Position numbers and translations under genes: made by a program. A stretch of DNA of 64,000 bases from contig SCQQ01000086.1 in NCBI GenBank assembly GCA_004299095.1, positions 1 to 64,000 on the forward strand. Direction: 5' to 3'. The notes below the pieces were generated by a model that saw only the letters and a program-made list of their open reading frames with translations, had not been told where the DNA came from and made no database searches. The DNA comes from Burkholderiaceae bacterium (GTDB taxonomy: Bacteria; Pseudomonadota; Gammaproteobacteria; Burkholderiales; Burkholderiaceae_C). Below are positions 30,650 to 41,478 of this stretch, one piece after another. How positions within the stretch are numbered: position 1 is the stretch's first letter; each line of letters starts with the position of its first letter.

Positions 30650-30733
30650 ATGCAAGACCTGTTGTTCGTCGGCCTTGCGGCTGGTTTTTTCGTCGCCACC
30701 GCCTGGCTGCTGCTGGCGCTGCGACGGCTTTGA
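30650..30733 (+). CDS. Second single-TM micropeptide in kdp operon (27 aa)
   Basis: ATG...TGA ORF MQDLLFVGLAAGFFVATAWLLLALRRL between kdpF and kdpA. Confidence 0.5.
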   Translation: MQDLLFVGLAAGFFVATAWLLLALRRL

Positions 30734-30742
30734 AGGTCTCGC

Positions 30743-32449
30743 ATGGAGCTCAAGATCGTCGAGTTTGTCGTCGTTCTGGCCACGATGACCGGGGCCGCGG
30801 TACTCATGGGCCGCTGGTTGGCGCGCGCGTTCGGCGATACCCGCCATTGGGCAGTCGAGCGCCTCTCGTACCGGGCGCTGGGCATCGATCCGGCCGAGCG
30901 CATGGGCTGGGCGCGCTATGGCCTCGCGCTGCTGCTGTCGAACGCCGCGATGATGGCGCTGGGCTATCTGCTGTTGCGCCTGCAGGGCGTGCTGCCCTTG
31001 AATGACCTGGGCAACCCGGCGCAAACACCCGATCTGGCGTTCAACACCGCCGCTTCGTTCATCACCAACACCAACTGGCAGGCCTACGCGGGCGAGAGCA
31101 GTCTGTCGAACGCCACGCAAATGGTGGCGATCACTTTCCTGATGTTCTGCGGCGCCACCACGGGCGTGGCGGCCGCGGGCGGCTTCATCCGCGCGCTGGC
31201 GCGCGCGGGCAGCCAGGACCTGGGCAATTACTGGGTGGATTTCATGCGTGTGCTGTGGCGCGTGATGCTGCCGCTCAGCTTCATCCTGGCGCTGGTTTAT
31301 GTGTGGCAGGGCATTCCGCAGACGCTCGACAGTCAGACCCTCGCCGCCACGGTCGAGGGCGCACGCCAACAGATCGTCCTGGGGCCGGTGGCGAGCCTCG
31401 AGACCATCAAGCACATCGGCACCAATGGCGGCGGTTTTTTCAACGCGAACGCCGCGCACCCGTTCGAGAATCCCACGCCGCTGGTCAACCTGCTGCACAT
31501 CCTGTCGATGCTGCTGATTCCTGCGGCGCTCACCGTCACCTTCGGCACGATGCTGGCGCGGAAAAAGCAGGGTTGGATCTTCTTCGGCGCCTTCCTGATC
31601 ATGCTCGTCGGCTTCCTGGCGCTGGTCTACGGCGCGGAGCAGGCCGGCAATCCCCTGCTCGCGCGCGCCGGTGCCGACCAGGTGGTCAGCGGCGCGCAGC
31701 CCGGCGGCAACATGGAGGGCAAGGAACTGCGCTTCGGCATTGCCGACAGCGCGCTATTCGTCGCCGCCACCACGGCGACGACCGCCGGCTCGGTGAACGC
31801 CATGCATGACTCGCTCACCCCGTTGGGCGGCCTGGCACCCCTGGCGCAGATGATGCTCAACAGCGGGTTCGGCGGCGACGGCGTGGGCTTCGTCAACCTC
31901 ATCCAGTACGCCATCCTCACGGTGTTTCTGGCCGGCATGATGATCGGCCGCACGCCGGAATTCCTGGGCAAGAAGATCGAGGCGCGCGAAATCAAGCTGG
32001 TGATGCTCTCGGTGCTCGTACACCCCGCGGCCATCCTTGGTTTGACGGCGCTGGCCTGTTTATGGCCCGAAACGGCGGCGAGCCTCGGCAACCACGGCCC
32101 GCACGGGTTTTCCGAAGTGCTTTACGCCTACGCCTCAGGCACGGCCAACAATGGTTCGGCGTTCGCCGGCCTGAACGCCGATACGCCGTTTTTCAACACC
32201 ACCATCGGCCTGGCGATGCTGGTGGGCCGCTACCTGACGCTGTTGCCCATGCTGGCCGTGGCCGGCGCGCTTGCAGCCAAGAAAACGGTGGCGGCCGGCG
32301 CCGGGACCTTTCCCACCGCCACGCCGCTCTTCATGGGGCTGCTGGTGTTCGTGGTGCTGGTGGTGGGCGGGCTCACCTTCCTGCCGGCGCTGGCGCTCGG
32401 ACCCGTGGTCGAGCAGTTGCAGATGCTGGCCGGCCACGTTTATCCCTGA
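30743..32449 (+). CDS. kdpA: K+-transporting ATPase subunit KdpA
   Basis: [31 protein letters not shown]...[27 protein letters not shown]...[27 protein letters not shown]. Confidence 0.98.
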   Translation: MELKIVEFVVVLATMTGAAVLMGRWLARAFGDTRHWAVERLSYRALGIDPAERMGWARYGLALLLSNAAMMALGYLLLRLQGVLPLNDLGNPAQTPDLAFNTAASFITNTNWQAYAGESSLSNATQMVAITFLMFCGATTGVAAAGGFIRALARAGSQDLGNYWVDFMRVLWRVMLPLSFILALVYVWQGIPQTLDSQTLAATVEGARQQIVLGPVASLETIKHIGTNGGGFFNANAAHPFENPTPLVNLLHILSMLLIPAALTVTFGTMLARKKQGWIFFGAFLIMLVGFLALVYGAEQAGNPLLARAGADQVVSGAQPGGNMEGKELRFGIADSALFVAATTATTAGSVNAMHDSLTPLGGLAPLAQMMLNSGFGGDGVGFVNLIQYAILTVFLAGMMIGRTPEFLGKKIEAREIKLVMLSVLVHPAAILGLTALACLWPETAASLGNHGPHGFSEVLYAYASGTANNGSAFAGLNADTPFFNTTIGLAMLVGRYLTLLPMLAVAGALAAKKTVAAGAGTFPTATPLFMGLLVFVVLVVGGLTFLPALALGPVVEQLQMLAGHVYP

Positions 32450-32462
32450 AGCGAGGCACACG

Positions 32463-33161
32463 ATGGATCCCTCGAACCCCAGTTCCGCTGCGCCCACGGC
32501 ACCGCCCGAGGCATCGCCCGTCAGCGGCTTGCTGGGCCCTTGTCTGCGCGGCGCCCTGTTCGTGGCCTTGATCACCGGTCTGGCCTATCCCTTGCTCGCC
32601 ACCGGCGTGGCGCAACTCGCCCTGCCGTATCAAGCCAACGGCAGCCTGATTCGCGAGAACTCGCGGGTCGTGGGCTCCGCGCTCATCGGCCAGCCGTTCA
32701 CCGCCGAACGCTATTTCCATCCGCGTCCCAGCGCGACCACGGCGCCCGACCCCGAAGACGCGAGCAAGACCGTCGCGTCGCCGTACGACGCCGACGCTTC
32801 GTCCGGCAGCAACCTGGGGCCGACCAGCCAGGCGCTGATCGATGCGGTGCGGCAGCGCGTCGCGCACTACCGCCAAAGCAACGGCCTTGCGGCCGATGCG
32901 CCCGTGCCGGTGGATGCGGTGACGGCGTCCGCCTCGGGGCTGGACCCGGACATCTCGGTGGCCAACGCCGAGCTGCAGGTCGGTCGTGTCGCCCGGGCGC
33001 GCCGGTTGCAGCCCGCCCAGGTGCGGCACCTGGTGCAGATGCTTGTCGAGCCGCGCGTGCTCGGTCTGCTCGGTGAGCCGCGCGTCAATGTGTTGCGCCT
33101 GAACCTGGCGCTGGACCGGCTGGCCGCCCGTTCGGGCCATGGCGTGGTCGCGGCCCAATGA
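32463..33161 (+). CDS. kdpC: K+-transporting ATPase subunit KdpC
   Basis: [28 protein letters not shown]...[18 protein letters not shown]...[18 protein letters not shown]...[22 protein letters not shown]. Confidence 0.97.
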   Translation: MDPSNPSSAAPTAPPEASPVSGLLGPCLRGALFVALITGLAYPLLATGVAQLALPYQANGSLIRENSRVVGSALIGQPFTAERYFHPRPSATTAPDPEDASKTVASPYDADASSGSNLGPTSQALIDAVRQRVAHYRQSNGLAADAPVPVDAVTASASGLDPDISVANAELQVGRVARARRLQPAQVRHLVQMLVEPRVLGLLGEPRVNVLRLNLALDRLAARSGHGVVAAQ

Positions 33162-33181
33162 CATGATGGGAGAGACGCGCC

Positions 33182-35275
33182 ATGGCTGACAAGAAAGTGC
33201 GCGCGCTGTTCGATCGCGCCCTCGTGCGCCCGGCGCTGCGCGATGCGCTGCGCAAGCTTGCCCCGCAAGCGCAGTGGCGCAATCCGGTGATGTTCGTGGT
33301 GTACCTGGGCGCCATCCTGACCTCGGTGCTGTTTTTCCAGGCGCTGGGCGGCCACGGGGAGGCGCCGGCCGGATTCATCCTGGCGATCGCGCTGTGGCTG
33401 TGGTTCACGGTGCTGTTTGCCAACTTCGCCGAGGCGCTGGCCGAGGGGCGCAGCAAGGCCCAGGCGGCCAACCTGCGCCGCCTGAAGACGCAAACCTGGG
33501 CCAAGAAGCTGCAGGGCGGCGAATACACCGGCGGGCGCGTGCGTGATCCATCCGGCTGGGCGCGGGTCGCGGCCGACAGCTTGCGCCAGAGCGACATCGT
33601 GCTGATCGAGGCGGGCGACGTGATCCCGGCCGACGGCGAAGTCATCGATGGCGTCGCCTCGGTCGATGAATCGGCCATCACCGGCGAATCGGCGCCGGTG
33701 ATCCGCGAAGCGGGCGGCGATTTCTCGGCCGTGACCGGCGGCACGCGCGTGCTCTCGGACTGGATCGCGGCGCGTGTGACGGCGAACCCGGGCGAAACCT
33801 TCGTCGATCGCATGATCGCCATGGTCGAGAGCGCGAGCCGCCGTAAAACGCCCAACGAAATCGCGCTCACCATCCTGCTGGTGGGGCTGACGCTGGTGTT
33901 TCTGCTGGTCATCGTCACCCTGCGGCCGTTTTCATCGTTTGCCGTGGCGCAGGCGGGCGCGGGCAGCGTGGTCAGCGTGACGGTGCTGGTGGCGCTGCTG
34001 GTGTGCCTGATCCCGACCACCATCGGCGGGCTCCTGAGTGCCATCGGCGTGGCCGGGATGAGCCGCATGATGCAGGCCAACGTCATCGCCACGTCGGGCC
34101 GCGCGGTGGAGGCGGCGGGCGACGTGGACGTGCTGCTGCTGGACAAGACCGGCACCATCACCTTGGGCAATCGCCAGGCCAGTGCCTTTTTGCCCGCCCG
34201 GGGGGTGAGCGAGCAGCAACTGGCCGACGCGGCGCAGCTCGCTTCGCTGGCCGACGAAACGCCCGAGGGCCGCAGCATCGTGGTGCTGGCCAAGCGGAAG
34301 TTCAATTTGCGCGAGCGCGACGTGGAGAAGCTGGGCGCGCATTTCGTGCATTTCACGGCGCAAACCCGCATGAGTGGCGTCGACCTGGCGGGCGGCCGCG
34401 TCATCCGCAAGGGCGCGGCCGACGCCATCCGCAGGCACGTCGAAGCGCTCGACGGCCGCCTGGCGCCCGAGTTGCAGCAAATCGTCGACGCGGTGGCGCG
34501 CCGCGGCGCCACCCCGCTGGTGGTGGCCGAAGGCCGGCGCGCGCTCGGCGTGGTGGAACTGAAAGACGTCGTCAAGGGCGGCATCAACGAGCGCTTTGCC
34601 GAGTTGCGCCGGATGGGGATCAAGACGGTGATGATCACCGGCGACAACCGCCTCACGGCGGCGGCCATCGCCGCCGAGGCAGGCGTCGACGACTTTCTGG
34701 CCGAAGCCACGCCGGAAGCCAAGCTGGCGCTGATCCGCGACTATCAGGCGCGGGGCCAGCTGGTGGCCATGACCGGAGACGGCACCAACGACGCGCCGGC
34801 GCTGGCGCAAGCCGACGTGGCCGTGGCCATGAACACCGGCACCCAAGCCGCCAAGGAAGCCGGCAACATGGTCGATCTGGACAGCAACCCGACCAAGCTG
34901 ATCGAGATCGTCGAGACCGGCAAGCAGATGCTGATGACGCGCGGCGCGCTCACCGTCTTCAGTGTCGCCAACGACGTGGCCAAGTACTTCGCCATCGTTC
35001 CGGCGGCGTTCGTCAGCACCTACCCGCAACTGGACGCGTTGAACGTGATGCGGCTCGCGAGCCCCGAGTCGGCCATCCTGTCGGCGGTGGTCTTCAACGC
35101 GCTCATCATCGTGCTCCTGATCCCGCTGGCGCTCAAAGGGGTGGCTTATCGCGCCGTCGGCGCGGCGGCCCTGCTGCGGCGCAACGTGCTCCTCTACGGC
35201 GTCGGCGGCCTGATCGTCCCGTTCGTCGGCATCAAGGGGATCGACGTGGTGCTCGCCGCGCTGGGGCTGGCGTGA
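33182..35275 (+). CDS. kdpB: K+-transporting P-type ATPase catalytic subunit KdpB
   Basis: [32 protein letters not shown]...[16 protein letters not shown]...[30 protein letters not shown]...[22 protein letters not shown]. Confidence 0.98.
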   Translation: MADKKVRALFDRALVRPALRDALRKLAPQAQWRNPVMFVVYLGAILTSVLFFQALGGHGEAPAGFILAIALWLWFTVLFANFAEALAEGRSKAQAANLRRLKTQTWAKKLQGGEYTGGRVRDPSGWARVAADSLRQSDIVLIEAGDVIPADGEVIDGVASVDESAITGESAPVIREAGGDFSAVTGGTRVLSDWIAARVTANPGETFVDRMIAMVESASRRKTPNEIALTILLVGLTLVFLLVIVTLRPFSSFAVAQAGAGSVVSVTVLVALLVCLIPTTIGGLLSAIGVAGMSRMMQANVIATSGRAVEAAGDVDVLLLDKTGTITLGNRQASAFLPARGVSEQQLADAAQLASLADETPEGRSIVVLAKRKFNLRERDVEKLGAHFVHFTAQTRMSGVDLAGGRVIRKGAADAIRRHVEALDGRLAPELQQIVDAVARRGATPLVVAEGRRALGVVELKDVVKGGINERFAELRRMGIKTVMITGDNRLTAAAIAAEAGVDDFLAEATPEAKLALIRDYQARGQLVAMTGDGTNDAPALAQADVAVAMNTGTQAAKEAGNMVDLDSNPTKLIEIVETGKQMLMTRGALTVFSVANDVAKYFAIVPAAFVSTYPQLDALNVMRLASPESAILSAVVFNALIIVLLIPLALKGVAYRAVGAAALLRRNVLLYGVGGLIVPFVGIKGIDVVLAALGLA

Positions 35276-35329
35276 CCGGCGGGCCGCTTGTCGCGTGCAG
35301 AATCCACGGCGTCGAACCGAGTGCAGATC

Positions 35330-38083
35330 ATGGCCACCCCCGACCCCACGCGCGACGCCGAGCAGCGCCCCGATCCGGACGCCCTGGTCGCGCGCGCGCA
35401 GCAGGAGGAACCGCAGCGCGGGCGGCTGAAGATCTTTTTCGGCGCTTCGGCCGGCGTGGGCAAGACCTATGCCATGTTGTCGGCGGCGCACGCCTCCCTG
35501 GCGCAGGGGACGCCGCTGATCGTCGGGCTGGCCGAGACGCACGGCCGCGCCGAAACCCAGGCCTTGCTTGTTGGTTTGCCGCGACTGCCGCTCAAGGAAC
35601 TGCCGCACCGCGGCCGCGTGCTGCAGGAATTCGACCTCGACGCCGCCCTGGCCTTCGGCGCCGCTCATGCCGGTGGCCCGCAGGCGCCGCTGGTGCTGCT
35701 GGACGAGCTGGCGCACAGCAACGCGCCCGGCTCGCGCCATCCCAAGCGCTGGCAGGATGCGCAGGAACTGCTGGCCGCTGGCATCGACGTGTGGAGCACG
35801 ATGAACGTGCAGCACCTCGAAAGCCTGAACGACGTGGTCGGCGGCATCACCGGGATTCACGTTTGGGAGACGGTGCCCGACACGCTGTTCGACGCGGCCG
35901 CAGAGGTGGTGGTGGTCGATCTGCCGCCGGACGAACTGCTGGCGCGGCTCGCGGCCGGCAAGGTTTACATCGCGGCGCAGGTCGAGCACGCCGCCGCCCA
36001 CTTCTTTCGCAAAGGCAATCTGATCGCGCTGCGCGAACTGGCGCTGCGCCGCACGGCCGATCGCGTGGACAGCCAGATGCAGCACTGGCGCCGCACCGGC
36101 CGCGGCGGTGCGGTGGGTCAACCGGTCTGGGCCACGCGCGATGCGCTGCTGGCCTGCGTCGGCCCCGGCGCGGGCGGCGAGGTGGTGGTGCGCACCGCGG
36201 CGCGGCTTGCGGCACGCACCGAACTGCGGTGGCACGCCGTGTTCGTCGACGCGCCGGCAGGGCAGCACGTGCGTGCCGCGGAGCGTCAGCAGGCGCTGCA
36301 AGCGCTCGAACTGGCGCGGGAATTGGGTGCAACCACGGCCACCCCTTCGGGCGTCGACGTGGTGGAAACGCTGGTGCATTACGCGCGCGAGCGCAACCTG
36401 TCGCGCTTCGTGTTGGGCCGCCGCCCCGGGCGACGCCGCTGGCGGGCGGCGCTGACCGAACGCCTGGCCGAGTTGACGCCCGACATGGACGTGCTGCAGG
36501 TGCCGCTCGCAAGAACCGGGTGGGACGGGTTCGGCCGCGAGGCGGTCGAGGGGCGTTCGGCCGGTGTTCCCTGGCGGGGCTACGCCGCCGCGGTGGTCGC
36601 TTGCGGCCTTGTGACCCTGATCGCGACGCTTCTGAACGGTGCCCTTGCGGTGACCAACGTGGTGATGCTGTTCCTGTTGCCGACCGTGGGCGTGGCGCTG
36701 CGCCATGGTCGCGGGCCGGCGCTGCTCGCGGCTTTCCTGGGCGTGGCGCTGTTCGACTTCTTTTTCGTGCCACCGGTCCTGTCATTCGCGGTCGGCGACG
36801 TGCAATACCTGATCACTTTTGCCGTCATGCTGGCGGTGGCGCTGGTGATCGGCCAGCTCACGGCGGGCCTGCGCGCGCAGGCGCGTGCCGCCCGTGGCCA
36901 GGAGCGGCGCATGCGCGAGCTCTACCAGATGGCGCGCGAGTTGTCGGCCGCGCTGCTGCCGGAACAGGTCGGCGAAATCAGCGCGCGTTTCCTGTCGGCC
37001 GAATTCTCGGCCCGCTCGGGGCTGCTGGTGGCCGACGACGAGGGCCATCTGCACGCCCAGCCCGGCGCCAACGCCGAGCTCGACATGGCGGTGGCGCAAT
37101 GGTGCTTCGACAAAGGCCGTGCGGCCGGACGCGACACCGACACGCTGCCGGCGAGCGCTTGCCTGACGCTGCCGCTGAAGGCGCCGATGCGGCTGCGCGG
37201 CGTGCTGGCGGTGCAGCCGGCGCAGACCACGCTGCTCACGCCCGAGCAGCGCCAGTTGCTGGACACCTGCGCGTCGTTGCTGGCGATCTCGCTGGAGCGC
37301 ATCCATTACGTCCGGGTGGCGCAACGCAGCACCGTGCAAATCGAATCCGAACGCCTGCGCAATTCGCTGCTGGCGGCGATTTCGCACGATTTGCGCACGC
37401 CGCTCGCGGCCATGGTGGGCTTGGCCGACACGCTGGCGCTGGCGCGGCCGCCGCTCGGCGAGCCGCAGGCCGGCGTCGCGCAGGCCATCCGCGCCTCGGC
37501 GCAACGCATGAGCGAGCTGGTGAACAACCTGCTTGACATGGCGCGACTGGAATCGGGCGCGGTCCGGTTGCGGCGCGAGTGGCAACCGCTGGAGGAGGTG
37601 GTGGGCAGCGCGCTTGCGGCCTGCGCGCAGGCCGTCGACGGCCGGCAAGTGGACGTGAAGCTGGCGCCCGACCTGCCGCTGCTTCACCTGGACGCGGCGC
37701 TGTTCGAGCGCGTGTTCGCCAATCTGCTGGAAAACGCCGCCAAGTACACGCCGGCAGGCACCCCCCTGCGCATCGCCGCCGAGGTCGAGGGCGACACGGT
37801 GCGCATCACCCTGGACGACGACGGCCCCGGCCTGCCAACCGGGCGCGAGGAGGCCGTGTTCGAAAAATTCGAACGTGGCAGCAAGGAGGCTGCGGCCCCG
37901 GGCGTCGGACTGGGGCTCGCGATCTGCCGCGCCATCGTGCAGGCGCATGGGGGGCGAATCCATGGCGAGAACCGGATCGAGAACGACCGCGTCGCGGGCG
38001 CGCGTTTCGTCATCACGCTGCCGCGCGGCGAGCCGCCGCAAGACGATGGCAGCCAACTCGTGCCCGTGCCGGATGCGCCATGA
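35330..38083 (+). CDS. kdpD: Osmosensitive K+ channel histidine kinase KdpD
   Basis: GRLKIFFGASAGVGKTYAML...VLLDELAHSNAPGSRHPKRWQD...ISHDLRTPLAAMVG. Confidence 0.97.
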   Translation: MATPDPTRDAEQRPDPDALVARAQQEEPQRGRLKIFFGASAGVGKTYAMLSAAHASLAQGTPLIVGLAETHGRAETQALLVGLPRLPLKELPHRGRVLQEFDLDAALAFGAAHAGGPQAPLVLLDELAHSNAPGSRHPKRWQDAQELLAAGIDVWSTMNVQHLESLNDVVGGITGIHVWETVPDTLFDAAAEVVVVDLPPDELLARLAAGKVYIAAQVEHAAAHFFRKGNLIALRELALRRTADRVDSQMQHWRRTGRGGAVGQPVWATRDALLACVGPGAGGEVVVRTAARLAARTELRWHAVFVDAPAGQHVRAAERQQALQALELARELGATTATPSGVDVVETLVHYARERNLSRFVLGRRPGRRRWRAALTERLAELTPDMDVLQVPLARTGWDGFGREAVEGRSAGVPWRGYAAAVVACGLVTLIATLLNGALAVTNVVMLFLLPTVGVALRHGRGPALLAAFLGVALFDFFFVPPVLSFAVGDVQYLITFAVMLAVALVIGQLTAGLRAQARAARGQERRMRELYQMARELSAALLPEQVGEISARFLSAEFSARSGLLVADDEGHLHAQPGANAELDMAVAQWCFDKGRAAGRDTDTLPASACLTLPLKAPMRLRGVLAVQPAQTTLLTPEQRQLLDTCASLLAISLERIHYVRVAQRSTVQIESERLRNSLLAAISHDLRTPLAAMVGLADTLALARPPLGEPQAGVAQAIRASAQRMSELVNNLLDMARLESGAVRLRREWQPLEEVVGSALAACAQAVDGRQVDVKLAPDLPLLHLDAALFERVFANLLENAAKYTPAGTPLRIAAEVEGDTVRITLDDDGPGLPTGREEAVFEKFERGSKEAAAPGVGLGLAICRAIVQAHGGRIHGENRIENDRVAGARFVITLPRGEPPQDDGSQLVPVPDAP

Positions 38084-38763
38084 ACGAACGCATCCTGATC
38101 GTCGAGGACGAGGCCAACATCCGCCGCTTCGTGCGGCTCACGCTGGCCGCCGAGGGCTATGAGGTGTTCGAGGCGGCGAGCCTGCAGCGCGGCCTGATCG
38201 AAGCCGGCACGCGCAGGCCCGACGCCGTGGTGCTGGATCTCGGCCTGCCCGACGGCGACGGGATCGATCTGATCCGCGACGTGCGCACCTGGTCGGCCGC
38301 GCCCATCATCGTGCTGTCCGCGCGCGTGAGCGAGGCCGACAAGATCGCGGCGCTCGACGCCGGCGCCGACGACTACCTGGTCAAGCCTTTTGGCGCCGGT
38401 GAGTTGTTGGCGCGCGTGCGCGCGCAACTGCGCCGCTGGCGCGAGCAAACCCCGGGCGGCGAGCCGTTGATCAGTTTCGGCGATGTGACCGTCGACTTGA
38501 CCGGGCACAGCATCCGGCGCGCGGGCGAGGCGCTGCACCTGACGCCCATCGAATACCGTCTGCTGACGCATCTGGCGAGCCACCCCGAGCGCGTGCTGAC
38601 GCACAAACAGTTGCTGCTGGCCGTTTGGGGTCCGGCCCACGTCGAGGACACGCACTACGTACGCGTGCACATGGCCAATCTGCGAAAAAAAATCGAAGCC
38701 GATCCGGCGCGCCCGCGCCATTTGCTGACCGAGGCGGGCGTGGGCTATCGTTTCGTCGGGTGA
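38080..38763 (+). CDS. kdpE: Response regulator KdpE
   Basis: ILIVEDEANIRRFVRLTLAAEGYEV...VVLDLGLPDGDGIDLI...AGADDYLVKPFGAGELLARVRAQLRR; winged-helix C-terminus; 4-nt overlap with kdpD. Confidence 0.96.
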   Translation: MNERILIVEDEANIRRFVRLTLAAEGYEVFEAASLQRGLIEAGTRRPDAVVLDLGLPDGDGIDLIRDVRTWSAAPIIVLSARVSEADKIAALDAGADDYLVKPFGAGELLARVRAQLRRWREQTPGGEPLISFGDVTVDLTGHSIRRAGEALHLTPIEYRLLTHLASHPERVLTHKQLLLAVWGPAHVEDTHYVRVHMANLRKKIEADPARPRHLLTEAGVGYRFVG

Positions 38764-38823
38764 GTGTGGTTGTCGCCCGGTCTCCGGGCGGCGCCACGCG
38801 CCGGTCACCCGGCCGGCCAGTCT

Positions 38824-40092
38824 TCAGCCAGCTGCCGGCGTCATGATTTTGGGCGTGTAGGTGAGCGTCGCGAAATAGTCGTCCAGCGTCTGCTCGCGCC
38901 GGATCAGTTCGACTTGGCCGTCGGCGCGCAACAGCAGCTCCTTCGGCCGCAGGCGGCCGTTGTAGTTGAAACCCATCGAATGGCCGTGCGCGCCGGTGTC
39001 GTGGATCAGGAGCAGGTCGCCGTCGGCAATGGCGGGGAGCGGGCGCTGCTCGGCAAACTTGTCGTTGTTCTCGCACAGCGATCCCACCACGTCGACCGGC
39101 CGGTCGTTCGCGCTGGCGCTCTTGCCGAACACTTCGATGTGGTGGTAGGCGCCGTACATGCCGGGCCGCATCAGCGCCGACATGCACGCGTCCACGCCGA
39201 TGTGGATGCGGTAGATGTCCTTGCGGTTGATGGCGGTGGTGACCAGCGCACCGTGCGGGCCGGCGATGTAGCGCCCGCTTTCCATGAAAATCTTGGGCTG
39301 GTAGCCGTTGTGCCCCGCAAACTCGCGCAGCAGGCGCGTGGTTTCGCGGCCGAGCTTCATCACGTCGAAAGCCGAATCGCCCGGCCGGTACGGAATGCCG
39401 AGGCCGCCGCCCATGTTGATGAATTCGAAGCGGATCGAAAGCGCCTGGCCGATGCGGGCGATCAGCTCCAGCATCATGTGGACCGTTTCGATCACGTAGT
39501 CGGCATTGCGCTCGTTGGAGGCCAGCATGCAGTGCAAGCCGAAGCGCTGGACGCCGCGCGCCTTCACCGTCCTGAAGGCGGGCACGATTTGCGAATCGGC
39601 CACGCCGAACTTGGCTTTCTCCGGCGCGCCGATGATTTCGTTGCCGGTGCGCGCCGGACCCGGGTTGTAGCGGAAGCACAGCAGCTCGGGCAGGCGCGGC
39701 ACTTTGGCGATCAGGCTGATGTCGTCCAGGTTCAGGATGCAGCCCCCGTCACCCAGCGCCGCCGCGAATTCCTCCGGCGTGGTGTTGTTGGAGGTGAACA
39801 TGATGTCTTCACCGCGCGCGCCGGCTTGCCGGGACAGGATCAGTTCAGCCACCGAGCTGCAGTCGAAGCCGAAGCCCACGTCTTTCATGATGTCCAGGAT
39901 GCGCGGGTTCGGCAGCGCCTTGACGGCGAAATATTCGCGGAACCCCGGCACGTCGGCAAACGCGGTTTTCAGCAACTGCGCGGTCTCGCGGATGCCGACT
40001 TCGTCGTAAATGTGAAACGGCGTGCCGAAGTTTGCCGCCACGTCTCTCAGGATGGGTCGCAGGCGTGAATGGAAACCCGGGGACATGGGCAT
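38824..40092 (-). CDS. lysA: Diaminopimelate decarboxylase-like PLP (fold III) enzyme
   Basis: FGTPFHIYDEVGIRETAQLL...YFAVKALPNPRIL...GFDCSSVAEL...INMGGGLGIPY...HDTGAHGHSMGFNYNGRLRPKELLL. Confidence 0.8.
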   Translation of the reverse strand: MPMSPGFHSRLRPILRDVAANFGTPFHIYDEVGIRETAQLLKTAFADVPGFREYFAVKALPNPRILDIMKDVGFGFDCSSVAELILSRQAGARGEDIMFTSNNTTPEEFAAALGDGGCILNLDDISLIAKVPRLPELLCFRYNPGPARTGNEIIGAPEKAKFGVADSQIVPAFRTVKARGVQRFGLHCMLASNERNADYVIETVHMMLELIARIGQALSIRFEFINMGGGLGIPYRPGDSAFDVMKLGRETTRLLREFAGHNGYQPKIFMESGRYIAGPHGALVTTAINRKDIYRIHIGVDACMSALMRPGMYGAYHHIEVFGKSASANDRPVDVVGSLCENNDKFAEQRPLPAIADGDLLLIHDTGAHGHSMGFNYNGRLRPKELLLRADGQVELIRREQTLDDYFATLTYTPKIMTPAAG

Positions 40093-40153
40093 GGTGAAGA
40101 CTTGGTTCGTGGTTGGAAAAAGCGCGGCGTACCGCAGCGAGGCCGGTGCAACT

Positions 40154-41374
40154 TTACAGCGTGGCCGCGATGCGGCGCATGGCTTCCTGGGTGTTTTCCA
40201 GGCTGTTGAAGGCGCTCATGCGGATGTGGCCTTCGCCGCAGCGGCCGAAGCCGGCGCCGGGGGTGCACACCACGCCTGCCTTTTGCAGCAACCGGTCGAA
40301 GAACGCCCATGAATCGCCTTTGATTTGCACCCAGATGTAGGGCGAGTTGTCGCCGCCGGTGCACTTGAATCCCATTTCCTGCAGCGCCGTGCGCGCGCAG
40401 GCGGCGTTGGCGAGGTAGTAGTCGGTGAGCGCCCGCACCTGGCGCTGGCCGTCGGCGCCGTACACCGCCGCGGCCGCGCGCTGCACCGGATAGGACACGC
40501 CGTTGAACTTGGTGTTGTGGCGACGGCTCCACAGGTCGCGTACCGCCACGGGTTTGCCGGCGGCAGTCCACGCGGTGCATGCCTTGGGTACTACGGCGTA
40601 GGCGCAGCGCACGCCGGTGAAGCCGGCGGTCTTGGAGTAGCTGCGGAACTCGATCGCCACCTCTTGCGCGCCCGGGATTTCGTAAATCGAATGCGGCAGG
40701 TGTTCGTCGCGGATGTAGGCCTCGTACGCCGCGTCGAACAGGATCAGTGCCTTGTTCTCGCGCGCCCAGTCGACCCAGGCTTTCAGTTGCTCGCGCGTCG
40801 CGGTGGCACCAGTCGGGTTGTTGGGAAAGCACAGGTAAATCAGGTCGACCGGTTCCGTGGGCAACGCCGGCACGTAGCCGTTGGCGGGGGTCGAATCGAG
40901 GTAGGTCACGCCCTGGTAGCGGCCGTCCTGCTGCGGTCCGGTGCGTCCGGCCATCACGTTGGTATCCAGGTACACCGGGTACACCGGATCGGGAATCGCC
41001 AGGCGGATGTCTTGCGCAAAGATTTCCTGGATGTTGGCGGTATCGCACTTGGCGCCGTCGCTCACGAAAATCTCGTCGGCCGAAATATCCGCGCCGCGCG
41101 CTTGAAAGTCGTGCTGGGCAATGGCGTCGCGCAGAAAGTCGTAGCCCTCGGACGGGCCGTAGCCGCGGAACGTGCGTGCATCGGCCATTTCGTCCACCGC
41201 CTTGTGGAAGGCCGTGATGCAGGCGTCCGGCAACGGGCGCGTGACGTCGCCGATCCCCATCCACACCAGTTCGCGCTCCGGATGTTCTTTCTGAAACGTC
41301 TGCACGCGCTGGCTGATGCCGGCGAACAGGTAGCTGGACTGCAGCTTCAGGTAGTTGTCGTTGATGGTGATCAT
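40154..41374 (-). CDS. dapL: LL-diaminopimelate aminotransferase DapL-type
   Basis: NDNYLKLQSSYLFAGISQRVQTFQ...MGIGDVTRPLPDACITAFHKAVDEMADARTFRGYGPSEGYDFLRDAIAQHDF...CFPNNPTGATATREQL...SYSKTAGFTGVRCAYAVVPK. Confidence 0.88.
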   Translation of the reverse strand: MITINDNYLKLQSSYLFAGISQRVQTFQKEHPERELVWMGIGDVTRPLPDACITAFHKAVDEMADARTFRGYGPSEGYDFLRDAIAQHDFQARGADISADEIFVSDGAKCDTANIQEIFAQDIRLAIPDPVYPVYLDTNVMAGRTGPQQDGRYQGVTYLDSTPANGYVPALPTEPVDLIYLCFPNNPTGATATREQLKAWVDWARENKALILFDAAYEAYIRDEHLPHSIYEIPGAQEVAIEFRSYSKTAGFTGVRCAYAVVPKACTAWTAAGKPVAVRDLWSRRHNTKFNGVSYPVQRAAAAVYGADGQRQVRALTDYYLANAACARTALQEMGFKCTGGDNSPYIWVQIKGDSWAFFDRLLQKAGVVCTPGAGFGRCGEGHIRMSAFNSLENTQEAMRRIAATL

Positions 41375-41478
41375 GAGAGGCCAGAAAAATGCGGAATGAA
41401 ACAATCAAAAACGATCCGGAAGCCGCCGCAACGGCTCGCGGATCGCGGCGCGGCACGGGCCGCTTCGCGCGTGCCGGA

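Noticed and set aside
33932-36706. 924-aa - ORF opposite kdpB/kdpD
   Set aside because: GC-rich antisense ORF without domain signature.
34003-37536. 1177-aa + ORF overlapping kdpB/kdpD in another frame
   Set aside because: Low-complexity Arg/Gly/Ala translation of the alternate frame; kdpB and kdpD are the real genes.
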